DNA from: Gammaproteobacteria bacterium
GTDB taxonomy: Bacteria; Pseudomonadota; Gammaproteobacteria; Pseudomonadales; UBA7434
Length of the DNA stretch: 8,861 nucleotides
Direction: 5' to 3'
NCBI GenBank assembly: GCA_024280785.1
Contig: JAJRPK010000004.1
Coordinates: 1-8,861, forward strand
The position numbers were made by a program, and so were the translations under genes. The notes under the pieces are model-generated. The model made no database searches and had not been told where the DNA came from. It worked only from the letters and a program-made list of their open reading frames with translations. Positions 1 through 6,276 of the stretch are shown one piece after another; position 1 is the stretch's first letter; the number at the start of each line of letters is the position of its first letter.

Positions 1-968
1 ATGGATCACAATCAAAAGGTGAGTGTTTAGCGATTGCTGCTGCGCTTGAATCCACATCTGAGCACCCCATAGCACGAGCATTTCTGCGAGAGCGAGACGG
101 AACATATTTAATAGCGAGTCAAAAAACAGTTTCGGATTCGGATGATTTTCTTGTAGATTCGGATAACTTTCTAGTAGAGAACTATCAGAACTTTTCGGGA
201 TTGGGTGTAGCGGGTTGTTACAATGGCCAAGATTATTACTTGGGAAGCGATCAGTTTTTTAAGCAGTCGCTAGGTACAGGTCGGGTGTTAGATGAAGTAT
301 CAGCGGAGATTTTATCAAAAAATTCTGCGTCTAAGTCTGTTTACCTATTTCAACAACAGACACTGATAGCCAGATTTTATTTGACGGATACTCTCAGACC
401 CGATGCGATTCTCACAGTAAAAGAATTACAAAAGTTGGGTTTAAACCTTGAAATACTCAGTGGTGATTCGACTGACGAAGTAAAGCGTGTCGCCCAGAAG
501 TTAGGTATAGAAAGGTATTTGGCAAAACAGTCGCCGAGTGATAAGTTATCGCGAATTCGAGAGTTACGAGACGAAGGAAAAAATGTTGTGGTGGTGGGTG
601 ATGGGATGAATGATGTTCCTGTGCTGGCAGCTGCCGGTGTATCCATTGCAGTCGCCAATGCGACCGATTTTGCTAAAGCGAAGGCGGATTGTTTTTTATT
701 AAACCCCGGCATTGCCCTCATCGCCGAAGCGATACGTATTTCCAGGCGCACGGAGCACGTAGTACGATATAATATTATCTGGGCGCTCATCTACAATGCG
801 GTGGCTGTGCCCAGTGCAGCTATGGGATGGGTGCCGCCGTGGGCCGCAGCAATAGGGATGTCAGCCAGTTCGCTGTTAGTGGTTGCTAACGCACTGCGTC
901 TACGTGCGGGTGAATCTTCGCTGGTTAATTCTGTTGCCGCGAATAACCCGACAAAAAAGCATATTTAA
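1..968 (+). CDS. ccoI: Copper-translocating P1B-type ATPase for cbb3 oxidase assembly, C-terminal part
   Basis: The gene starts before the window; the frame is open from base 3 and gives 321 residues up to the TAA at 966-968. Near the start is the SEHP signature of P1B ATPases (57-68) in the nucleotide-binding domain. The hinge motif GDGMNDVP follows at 597-620, and two membrane helices after it carry the YN (helix 7) and MSASS (helix 8) signatures. The phosphorylation site DKTGT and the metal-binding domain must lie upstream. The family (CcoI/FixI) moves Cu(I) across the inner membrane to supply the CuB centre of cbb3 cytochrome oxidase. Assignment to ccoI rather than a general copper exporter rests on ccoS following 67 bp downstream and on the nearby hemN and fnr. 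The nucleotide-binding domain carries a 7-residue tandem duplication, listed separately. Confidence 0.93.
   Translation, partial: GSQSKGECLAIAAALESTSEHPIARAFLRERDGTYLIASQKTVSDSDDFLVDSDNFLVENYQNFSGLGVAGCYNGQDYYLGSDQFFKQSLGTGRVLDEVSAEILSKNSASKSVYLFQQQTLIARFYLTDTLRPDAILTVKELQKLGLNLEILSGDSTDEVKRVAQKLGIERYLAKQSPSDKLSRIRELRDEGKNVVVVGDGMNDVPVLAAAGVSIAVANATDFAKAKADCFLLNPGIALIAEAIRISRRTEHVVRYNIIWALIYNAVAVPSAAMGWVPPWAAAIGMSASSLLVVANALRLRAGESSLVNSVAANNPTKKHI
135..176 (+). repeat. 21-bp in-frame tandem duplication inside ccoI
   Basis: Bases 135-155 and 156-176 are adjacent copies that agree at 18 of 21 positions by eye. The first nine bases (GATTCGGAT) are identical. They encode DSDDFLV followed by DSDNFLV in the nucleotide-binding domain of CcoI, between the SEHP motif and the GLGV stretch. 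The reading frame is kept. The segment is acidic and probably forms a surface loop, which is inference. Confidence 0.85.
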
Positions 969-1035
969 CTAACACACAATATGTGCGGCGGTGAGGTTAA
1001 GCCGAGGGAGAAACCACTGCTGATTTGGAGCTAAA

Positions 1036-1236
1036 ATGAATAGTCTTTTTATAATGATTCCAGTTACGCTGCTAATGCTCTTGATTGCATTGGCAGCGTG
1101 GGTGTGGAGTGTTAAAAGCGGCCAGATGGATGATCTGGAACGCGAGGCGAGTAGGATACTATTTGATGATGATTTAGAAGAATATTCTACGGATAAAACT
1201 AAAAATTCAGGCAGTGACGGTGATTCCTTTCAATAA
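1036..1236 (+). CDS. ccoS: cbb3-type cytochrome oxidase assembly protein CcoS
   Basis: A 66-residue protein with a single N-terminal membrane helix (about residues 4-26), then the family hallmark: WSVKSGQMDDLE followed by the acidic ILFDDDLEE. CcoS is needed to place haem and copper cofactors in cbb3 oxidase; its exact chemistry is unknown. The tail after about residue 50 is polar and low in complexity, slightly longer than the shortest family members. ATG at 1036 is preceded by GGAG at 1027-1030 with 5 bp spacing, a good ribosome site. It sits 67 bp after ccoI, and its stop codon shares one base with the next start (TAATG), so the three genes are very likely one transcript. Confidence 0.95.
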   Translation: MNSLFIMIPVTLLMLLIALAAWVWSVKSGQMDDLEREASRILFDDDLEEYSTDKTKNSGSDGDSFQ

Positions 1237-1967
1237 TGGATCTTAATCTACTCGCAGTATTCACTGCATTTTCCTTAGGATTGCTAGGGTCTTTACATTG
1301 CGTCTCAATGTGCGGTGGGATTAGTTGCGCGCTAGCGGGCACTGGTTCTGTGAAAAAATCAAAACCAGCACAATTGGCAATGCTACTCACTTACAATTCA
1401 GGTCGAATAATTAGTTATTCCTTGGCGGGGATAATATTGGGATCTGGAAGTTTGGCACTGATCGATCACTGGCAGCAATTATCGGTGGTGTTAAGAGGAA
1501 TTGCGGGCGTCCTATTAATTGCCATGGGATTATACGTAGCAGGAATATCTCGTTTACTGGTTCACTTGGAATCTTTGGCCTTTCGATTATGGCAAAGAGT
1601 ACAACCAATGTCGGCTGTTAAGGCAAATAGTGATTCCCCGTTAGGGCTATTTATTCTCGGTATGATTTGGGGGTGGTTGCCTTGTGGCTTGGTTTACAGC
1701 ACGTTGTTGTGGGCGGGAGCGTTAGGAGCTGGTGGTGTAGCAACAGCTAGCTTAATGGTGGTTTTTGGTTTGGGTACATTACCGGCAATGTTGTTGACGG
1801 GATTGTTTGCGGACCTGTTACGAAATTTTGTGCAGGCGAAGTCTGTGCGTTGGGTCGCAGGGTTTTGTATTATTATGTACGGTGTTTGGACGCTTGTGGG
1901 CGGGTATGGTCATGGCCATGCTGGACATTCAGCTCATGCGAGTGATCATTTGAGTGATAGCCGCTGA
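1236..1967 (+). CDS. Six-helix-type membrane protein of the DsbD_2/TauE-SafE-like family (COG2836), cbb3-cluster member
   Basis: A 243-residue integral membrane protein. The first helix carries the family motif SLHCVSMCGG (H21, C22, C26). A YNSGRIISY stretch follows at 53-61, then a second conserved site WLPCGLVY at 148-154 and GLGTLPAML at 178-186. The paired helix motifs with Cys-containing sites resemble the DsbD membrane core. Databases usually label such proteins 'sulfite exporter TauE/SafE family', but in cbb3 clusters a role in metal or redox handling for oxidase assembly is more plausible (inference from context). The C-terminal tail is histidine-rich (H226, H228, H231, H234, H238), which suggests metal binding. 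The start overlaps the ccoS stop (TAATG), implying translational coupling. The substrate cannot be read from the sequence. Confidence 0.88.
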   Translation: MDLNLLAVFTAFSLGLLGSLHCVSMCGGISCALAGTGSVKKSKPAQLAMLLTYNSGRIISYSLAGIILGSGSLALIDHWQQLSVVLRGIAGVLLIAMGLYVAGISRLLVHLESLAFRLWQRVQPMSAVKANSDSPLGLFILGMIWGWLPCGLVYSTLLWAGALGAGGVATASLMVVFGLGTLPAMLLTGLFADLLRNFVQAKSVRWVAGFCIIMYGVWTLVGGYGHGHAGHSAHASDHLSDSR

Positions 1968-1982
1968 GAACGTTCTGTTTAC

Positions 1983-2021
1983 CCATAGCAAGAATCGGGT
2001 CGACTATGGCGACGATTCGCC
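1983..2021 (+). other. Overlapping inverted repeats in the gap after the cbb3 assembly genes
   Basis: Three perfect short inverted repeats overlap here: CCATAG (1983-1988) with CTATGG (2004-2009), GAATCG (1992-1997) with CGATTC (2013-2018), and GGCGA (2008-2012) with TCGCC (2017-2021), the last with a CGAT tetraloop. The first two interleave (A-B-A'-B'), so in RNA they could form either hairpin or a pseudoknot, but not all three at once. No T-tract follows, so this is not a standard intrinsic terminator. The rest of the 119-bp gap (1968-2086) holds a TATTAT candidate -10 at 2044-2049 without a convincing -35, and a repeated GGTACT at 2050-2055 and 2076-2081. Confidence 0.35.
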
Positions 2022-2086
2022 TTACGGTAGCTGTGAAATTTTCTATTATGGTACTTTAATCTTATCAAAATAAAAGGTACTAGTAA

Positions 2087-2950
2087 GTGAGTAGTAATGA
2101 CCAGACTAATTATGATCGAATTGCTGTTGCAATTGAGCATCTAAAGAGAAACTTTAGAGATCAGCCCTCTTTAAATGAATTAGCGGATGTAGTGGGATTA
2201 AGTTCGTTTCATTTCCAAAGATTATTTTCTGAATGGGCGGGGGTAAGTCCTAAAAAATTTATCCAGTACCTAAGCGTCGAATATGCAAAACGACTGTTAA
2301 AGAATGAACCATCAACACTTCTAGATGTGGCTTACGAAACAGGGTTGTCGGGTACAAGTCGCTTACACGATTTATTTGTCAATATCGAGGGTATGACACC
2401 AGGAGATTTTAAAAAAGGTGGGGAAAGCCTGTCGATCAATTTTTCTTTTACGGAAAGTCCGTTTGGAAAGCTAATAGTGGCATCAACGAGAAAAGGAATA
2501 TGCCATATGTTTTTTGAAGAAAATGAACAATTAGCTATAGTCGATTTAATGGCTCGTTTTCCAAACGCTGAATATCATGCAACGGTGGACAAACTGCACC
2601 AAAATGCGCTGCTCATTTTTAAAAAAGATAGGAATAAGCTTGATCAAATCAAACTACATTTAAAGGGCACAGCCTTTCAGTTGAAAGTGTGGGAAGCTTT
2701 GTTAAACATTCCGTTCGGAAAACTATCGGCCTACGGCACGATTGCAAAAAAGATTGGCAAACCTAAAGCTGCTAGAGCAGTGGGCACCGCGATAGGCCGC
2801 AATCCGGTGGCATTTCTTATACCTTGCCACCGAGTGATACAAGCGAGTGGTAATGTTGGTGGTTATATGTGGGGAGCTACACGAAAATCAGCAATAATAG
2901 GCTGGGAGGCTTCAACGTCCGTTACGCGCAGCGCAGGCGTTCACGAATAG
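2087..2950 (+). CDS. AraC-type HTH / O6-methylguanine-DNA methyltransferase fusion (Ada-like, lacking the N-terminal zinc domain)
   Basis: 287 residues in two parts. Residues about 10-110 form an AraC-type double helix-turn-helix (LNELADVVGLSSFHFQRLFSEW, then LLDVAYETGLSGTSRLHDLF). Residues about 115-275 are an alkyltransferase domain with the catalytic PCHRVI motif, acceptor C247, and the downstream GNVGGY loop. This domain removes O6-alkyl groups from guanine by irreversible transfer to the cysteine. The N-terminal Ada domain of E. coli Ada, whose zinc-bound cysteine accepts methyl from phosphotriesters and switches Ada to an activator, is absent. The HTH part may therefore target DNA or regulate by another trigger. 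The start is GTG at 2087: an in-frame TAA lies directly before it (2084-2086), and AAGG at 2074-2077 gives the ribosome site. It stands alone between the cbb3 genes and hemN. Confidence 0.9.
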   Translation: MSSNDQTNYDRIAVAIEHLKRNFRDQPSLNELADVVGLSSFHFQRLFSEWAGVSPKKFIQYLSVEYAKRLLKNEPSTLLDVAYETGLSGTSRLHDLFVNIEGMTPGDFKKGGESLSINFSFTESPFGKLIVASTRKGICHMFFEENEQLAIVDLMARFPNAEYHATVDKLHQNALLIFKKDRNKLDQIKLHLKGTAFQLKVWEALLNIPFGKLSAYGTIAKKIGKPKAARAVGTAIGRNPVAFLIPCHRVIQASGNVGGYMWGATRKSAIIGWEASTSVTRSAGVHE

Positions 2951-3005
2951 CTAATATGTGCAAGCTTGAGCGCTTATGATGCTTGTGGCCAATATTCTTC
3001 ATTCC

Positions 3006-3019
3006 TTGAGTTAGATCAA
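3006..3019 (+). promoter_or_regulatory. FNR/ANR binding site of the hemN promoter
   Basis: TTGAGTTAGATCAA matches the FNR consensus TTGAT-N4-ATCAA at 9 of 10 fixed positions. Its centre (3012.5) lies 41.5 bp before the start point expected from the TATGCT -10 element at 3042-3047. That is exactly the class II activating position. hemN is a known FNR/ANR target in other proteobacteria, and the FNR encoded in this window keeps the residues that read TTGAT. Confidence 0.85.
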
Positions 3020-3041
3020 TAATAGTTCACCTTACTTCCCG

Positions 3042-3047
3042 TATGCT
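3042..3047 (+). promoter_or_regulatory. Candidate -10 element of the FNR-activated hemN promoter
   Basis: TATGCT matches TATAAT at four positions, including the key first A and last T. The predicted start near 3054 gives an 84-base hemN leader. No -35 is expected, because FNR occupies that place in class II promoters. Confidence 0.6.
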
Positions 3048-3137
3048 AGAAGTCAACTGATCCTTATTCTTCCTATGGTGTTCAATGCCGTTAGCCTCTT
3101 TGTCGTTAACATTTGAACGGTCGCACTTGGTTTTATT

Positions 3138-4529
3138 ATGCCTGCATCTGCCTGCTCATATTTCCCGGCTACACACGACTTGATAAAAAAGTACGATGTA
3201 CAAAGCCCGCGTTATACGTCTTATCCTCCGGCTAATCATTTTCGTGATAATGCTTCGCCGACTGAGTATCAAAACTATTTAAATCAGCGGCCGACAACAG
3301 TTGGGCCGTTATCTCTTTACGTTCACATTCCCTTTTGTCGAGATATTTGTTTTTACTGCGCGTGCAATAAAATTGTTACTCGTGATAAGAATATAGCCAG
3401 CCGTTATCTACACAGTCTGGAAAAAGAGATTAAGCTTAAATCTCTTTTTTTTACCGAGTCTCGTCAAGTCAAGCAACTGCATTTTGGTGGTGGTACACCT
3501 ACCTTTTTGAATCCGGCAGAGCTCATGCGACTGATGCGGATGCTCGCTACGCACTTTCAATTAGTCGATTACGACTCGCGAGAGTATTCTATCGAGGTAG
3601 ATCCGCGAACAATAGACGAAGAAGTTTTAGCCTTACTGGTGGGGCTAGGCTTTAATCGCATTAGCTTGGGGATACAAGATTTTGATCTTCAGGTACAAGA
3701 AGCGATTAATCGGGTGCAAAGCTACGAAATGGTAGCTGGGCTGGTGAAATCGATCAAACAACACGGTTTTAAGTCACTTAGCTTTGATTTGATTTACGGC
3801 TTACCGATGCAGACCGAAGAGTCGATAGTGCAAACTATGGATAAAGTTATTAAACTCTCTCCCGATCGGGTGTCAGTCTACAATTACGCACATATGCCCG
3901 CTCGATTTTCTTCACAGCGGCAAATGGATCGATACCTGTTGCCAAATGCTGAAACCAAATTGGCGCTGGCACAGCGTATTAGGCAATCATTGTTAGGCGC
4001 GGGATACCAAGGCATTGGAATGGATCATTATGCCAAGACTACGGATGAACTGGCGTTGGCGTTACAACAAGGTACCTTACAAAGGAACTTTCAGGGCTAC
4101 TCTACTAATATGTCATTAGAGACAATAGGGCTTGGTTTGTCCGCTATTTCCACCCATGCCGACCGCTACACGCAAAATGTGCACGACCTCGCCCGATATC
4201 ACGAACTGCTTGGCAACGATCAAATGCCAATAGAGAAAGTGTGTGAGCTTAATCGCGAGGACATTTTAAGGCGCTATGTTATTATGGCCTTGGCTTGTCA
4301 AATGACGTTAAATTTTGGTGAGGTTAATAAGCGGTTTAACATTGATTTTGTTCAGCATTTTAAGTCAGAATTGGTTCAAATGGAGCAAATGGAGCAAGAG
4401 GGCTTGCTAGACTTATCCGCCGATAGTATTGCATTGACAGAGCTGGGACGGCAGTTACTCCGGAATATATGTATGGTATTTGATCAATATAAGCCGTTAG
4501 ATATTGCTTATTGCTCCAAGACAATCTAG
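3138..4529 (+). CDS. hemN: Oxygen-independent coproporphyrinogen III dehydrogenase (radical SAM)
   Basis: A 463-residue cytoplasmic enzyme that oxidatively decarboxylates coproporphyrinogen III to protoporphyrinogen IX without oxygen, using a [4Fe-4S] cluster and S-adenosylmethionine. The radical-SAM site is CX3CX2CXC (C67, C71, C74, C76) preceded by Y61, offset by five from Y56/C62/C66/C69 of E. coli HemN. GGGTP, which helps bind SAM, is at 117-121. N-terminal PRYTSYP and later FNRISLGIQDF, SFDLIYGLP, RNFQGYSTN and RNICMVFD are all HemN-type. Length is close to the 457 of E. coli, so this is true HemN rather than the shorter HemW. ATG at 3138 has only a weak ribosome site (TTGG at 3127-3130), but the N-terminal alignment supports it. 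Control by FNR is expected from the box at 3006-3019. Confidence 0.97.
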   Translation: MPASACSYFPATHDLIKKYDVQSPRYTSYPPANHFRDNASPTEYQNYLNQRPTTVGPLSLYVHIPFCRDICFYCACNKIVTRDKNIASRYLHSLEKEIKLKSLFFTESRQVKQLHFGGGTPTFLNPAELMRLMRMLATHFQLVDYDSREYSIEVDPRTIDEEVLALLVGLGFNRISLGIQDFDLQVQEAINRVQSYEMVAGLVKSIKQHGFKSLSFDLIYGLPMQTEESIVQTMDKVIKLSPDRVSVYNYAHMPARFSSQRQMDRYLLPNAETKLALAQRIRQSLLGAGYQGIGMDHYAKTTDELALALQQGTLQRNFQGYSTNMSLETIGLGLSAISTHADRYTQNVHDLARYHELLGNDQMPIEKVCELNREDILRRYVIMALACQMTLNFGEVNKRFNIDFVQHFKSELVQMEQMEQEGLLDLSADSIALTELGRQLLRNICMVFDQYKPLDIAYCSKTI

Positions 4530-4546
4530 GGTAGAGAAACTATAAT
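4518..4546 (+). promoter_or_regulatory. Candidate sigma70 promoter of fnr
   Basis: AAGACA (4518-4523, four of six to TTGACA) is followed after exactly 17 bp by a perfect TATAAT (4541-4546). The -35 lies in the last codons of hemN. A start near 4553 would give fnr an 82-base leader that contains the 15-bp repeats. This would allow fnr to be made independently of the FNR-activated hemN transcript. Confidence 0.6.
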
Positions 4547-4547
4547 T

Positions 4548-4607
4548 AAAGGCTCAGATTAAGATAGCCCAAGCTTAGATAACCCGGAAGTAAATAGCCC
4601 AGAGTTA
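4548..4607 (+). repeat. Degenerate 15-bp tandem repeats in the fnr leader
   Basis: Three consecutive 15-bp units fit the consensus GATAGCCCAGAGTTA: 4563-4577 (12 of 15), 4578-4592 (11 of 15) and 4593-4607 (14 of 15). CCC triplets fall at an exact spacing of 15 (4568, 4583, 4598). A weaker copy precedes them at 4548-4562 (9 of 15). The units have no self-complementary arms, so they do not look like hairpins. They lie between the TATAAT promoter and the fnr start codon. Confidence 0.65.
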
Positions 4608-4634
4608 AAAAATAGTATTGAGAAATAAAGTTCT

Positions 4635-5366
4635 ATGGTTGATTCACAACAATGTCCCCACGACAGCCGAGTGTCTTGCACTGATTGCGTGTTGAATTCT
4701 ATTTGCTTGCCGATTGCATTAGAAGCCGAGGATATCGTCAAACTTGACGAGATTGTCGCGCGGGGTAGACCGCTACAAAAGGGCGATCACTTGTATCGAC
4801 AGGAAGATGAATTTTCCTCTATTTATGCCGTGCGATCCGGTAGCATGAAATCGTATACGGTAACTGATGACGGGCAAGAATTGGTGACCGGCTTTTATTT
4901 TCCCGGTGAAATTCTTGGGATGGACGGAATTGGCCGTAACCGCCACGCCAGCTCAGCCAAGGCCATGGAAACAGTATCAGTTTGTGAAATTCCGTTTGAC
5001 AACTTGGGCGCACTAAGCCAAAAAATTCCTTCATTGCAGCAGCATTGTTTTCAATTAATGAGCCAAGAAATCATTGATGATCGGCAACTGTTGGCACTAC
5101 TCAGTAAGTGTCAGGCAGAAGAACGTGTAGCTACATTTTTATTGAGCGTTTCGGCTCGTAAAGCACGGAACCGATTGTCGGCGACCCATTTTCGTTTACC
5201 CATGTCTCGGGCCGATATGGGGAATTACCTTGGTCTAACGGTTGAAACTATTAGCCGAGTATTAAGTAAGTTTCAAAAATCAAAACTTCTCGCGGTCGAT
5301 AATAAAGAAATATCTATTGCTGACATCTGTGCCCTTAAAGAACTGAGTGCTTTACGATTCGAATAG
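4635..5366 (+). CDS. fnr: FNR/ANR oxygen-sensing transcription regulator
   Basis: 243 residues, CRP/FNR family. The N-terminal C15-X2-C18-X5-C24 plus C117 match the four [4Fe-4S] ligands of E. coli FNR (C20, C23, C29, C122), so oxygen sensing should be intact. Residues about 35-150 are the cyclic-nucleotide-type sensor fold, with GFYFPGEILGMDGI; a long dimerisation helix follows at about 140-170. The DNA-binding part contains SRADMGNYLGLTVETISRVL, with E204, S207 and R208 in the recognition helix, as in E. coli FNR, which reads TTGAT. Without oxygen the dimer binds such sites. Two sites occur in this window, at 3006-3019 and 5446-5459. It lies 105 bp after hemN with its own promoter; ANR is the Pseudomonas name for the same protein. 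Confidence 0.97.
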   Translation: MVDSQQCPHDSRVSCTDCVLNSICLPIALEAEDIVKLDEIVARGRPLQKGDHLYRQEDEFSSIYAVRSGSMKSYTVTDDGQELVTGFYFPGEILGMDGIGRNRHASSAKAMETVSVCEIPFDNLGALSQKIPSLQQHCFQLMSQEIIDDRQLLALLSKCQAEERVATFLLSVSARKARNRLSATHFRLPMSRADMGNYLGLTVETISRVLSKFQKSKLLAVDNKEISIADICALKELSALRFE

Positions 5367-5445
5367 GCTTGATTCAGGCTTTATTTAATTGGTGTATAGT
5401 CTTTTCGCCGAGGGTTTCTATTCTGGTTACCCAAGCTAACAATAC

Positions 5446-5459
5446 TTGATATAAATCAA
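5446..5459 (+). promoter_or_regulatory. Full-consensus FNR box upstream of the Yip1-family gene
   Basis: TTGATATAAATCAA matches TTGAT-N4-ATCAA at all ten fixed positions. It lies 79 bp after the fnr stop and 78 bp before the start codon at 5538. Placing the start 41.5 bp past the centre puts the -10 at 5482-5487 (TAATGT), which is poor (three of six). The box is convincing, but the promoter class is less certain than for hemN. Confidence 0.85.
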
Positions 5460-5537
5460 TTCGTAGACTATTGGCGGATGTTAATGTGATGCTGCGAATA
5501 TTAATTTTTATGCTGAGGATGTAGGAGAGCTAGGTCG

Positions 5538-6134
5538 ATGTTGAGTCAAGCACTGGGTTTTATGATTTCCCCCCAAAAACAGTGGGAGGAAGTTAGCCAA
5601 CAGGACCAGAGTTTTAAAAACAGCTTTCATGTGCTGTTACTGGCGGCTTTTCCTGCTCTAGCTTGGTACTTTGGTATCACTGTAACCGGCTGGCAAGTAG
5701 CGGATGGCGAAACCGTGCGGATGACGGTCGGCAGCGCTCAATTGATAGTCGCTCTTTTTTACCTGGCGATGGTAAGCAGTATTTGTTGCATTGGTTTTTT
5801 CGTGCACTGGATGGCTCAGAGTTACGGTGCAGATTCCAGCCTTGCCAAAGGAGTAGCGCTAGTCGGATACTGCTCTACGCCGCTATTAATAGCGGGTGGA
5901 GTTGTGGGTTTTTATCCTATCCTTTGGTTAGATATGTTGATTGCGGTAGCTGCCGTTGGCTACGCTCTTTATCTTTTGTATATAGGAATCCCCATCGTTA
6001 TGCGAATCCCGAAAGAGAGTGGTTTTTTGTTTGCCAGCGCTATTATGGCGGTTTGCTTAGTGATCTTAATGGTGATGATGGGGGCGACGGTGATGTTGTG
6101 GGAATTGGGTGCCGCCCCTGTTTTTATTGATTAA
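5538..6134 (+). CDS. Yip1-family multi-pass membrane protein, function unknown
   Basis: 198 residues. The N-terminus has the family's SPQKQWEEV motif (a proline, then W a few residues on). About five hydrophobic segments follow (roughly 31-50, 66-92, 105-127, 130-153, 162-187). The signature YCSTPLLIAGG lies in the third, and YIGIPIVMRIP after the fourth, typical of bacterial YIP1-domain proteins (PF04893). The role of bacterial members is not established. ATG at 5538 has a good ribosome site, TAGGAG at 5522-5527. A perfect FNR box at 5446-5459 suggests it is induced at low oxygen; that is inference. It is transcribed separately from fnr (171-bp gap) and ends convergently with the steroid genes, 142 bp from their last stop codon. 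Confidence 0.8.
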   Translation: MLSQALGFMISPQKQWEEVSQQDQSFKNSFHVLLLAAFPALAWYFGITVTGWQVADGETVRMTVGSAQLIVALFYLAMVSSICCIGFFVHWMAQSYGADSSLAKGVALVGYCSTPLLIAGGVVGFYPILWLDMLIAVAAVGYALYLLYIGIPIVMRIPKESGFLFASAIMAVCLVILMVMMGATVMLWELGAAPVFID

Positions 6135-6227
6135 ATTAGACTGATTTCAAATATTATTTTAAATGCCCAGCATATTTTTTTCTTTTCCGTTAATAAAAAC
6201 TTGAAGTCCTTTTCTATATGTCCGGGT

Positions 6228-6272
6228 AAAAAAGCAAGCACATAACGATTTGTTATATTCTACAACCGTTAT
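6228..6272 (-). terminator. Candidate terminator of the steroid-gene transcript
   Basis: Directly after the last minus-strand stop codon lies an inverted repeat: ATAACG (6242-6247) with CGTTAT (6267-6272), and inside it TTGT (6250-6253) with ACAA (6262-6265), loop 6254-6261. On the minus strand a run of six T (6233-6228) follows, but about eight bases after the stem rather than immediately. The stem is AT-rich. It is a weak match to an intrinsic terminator, though the position is right. Confidence 0.35.
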
Positions 6273-6276
6273 CCTT

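Noticed and set aside
1..30. ATG at base 1 opening a short frame
   Set aside because: It ends at TAG after nine codons and is out of frame with ccoI, which reads through from base 3.
377..790. 137-codon open frame on the minus strand
   Set aside because: It lies wholly inside ccoI, whose motifs are clear; the minus product resembles nothing I recognise.
2055..2068. FNR-like TTTAATCTTATCAA before the Ada-like gene
   Set aside because: Only 8 of 10 fixed positions match, and a class II start would fall inside the coding region (about 2103). Repression by it is possible but unsupported.
4377..4394. 9-bp tandem repeat CAAATGGAG in hemN
   Set aside because: It encodes QME twice in a helical region near the C-terminus; short and unlikely to mean anything.
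4559..4741. 60-codon minus-strand frame with a repetitive Gly/Ser/Leu end
   Set aside because: Its repetitive end is just the 15-bp leader repeats read backwards, and it overlaps the fnr start.
5663..6130. 155-codon plus-strand frame inside the Yip1-family gene
   Set aside because: Out-of-frame shadow; the 5538-6134 frame has the ribosome site, helices and family motifs.
6149..6184. Possible terminator after the Yip1-family gene (AAATAT/ATATTT with T-rich stretch)
   Set aside because: The stem is six A/T pairs with a 17-base loop; too weak to call despite the T-run.
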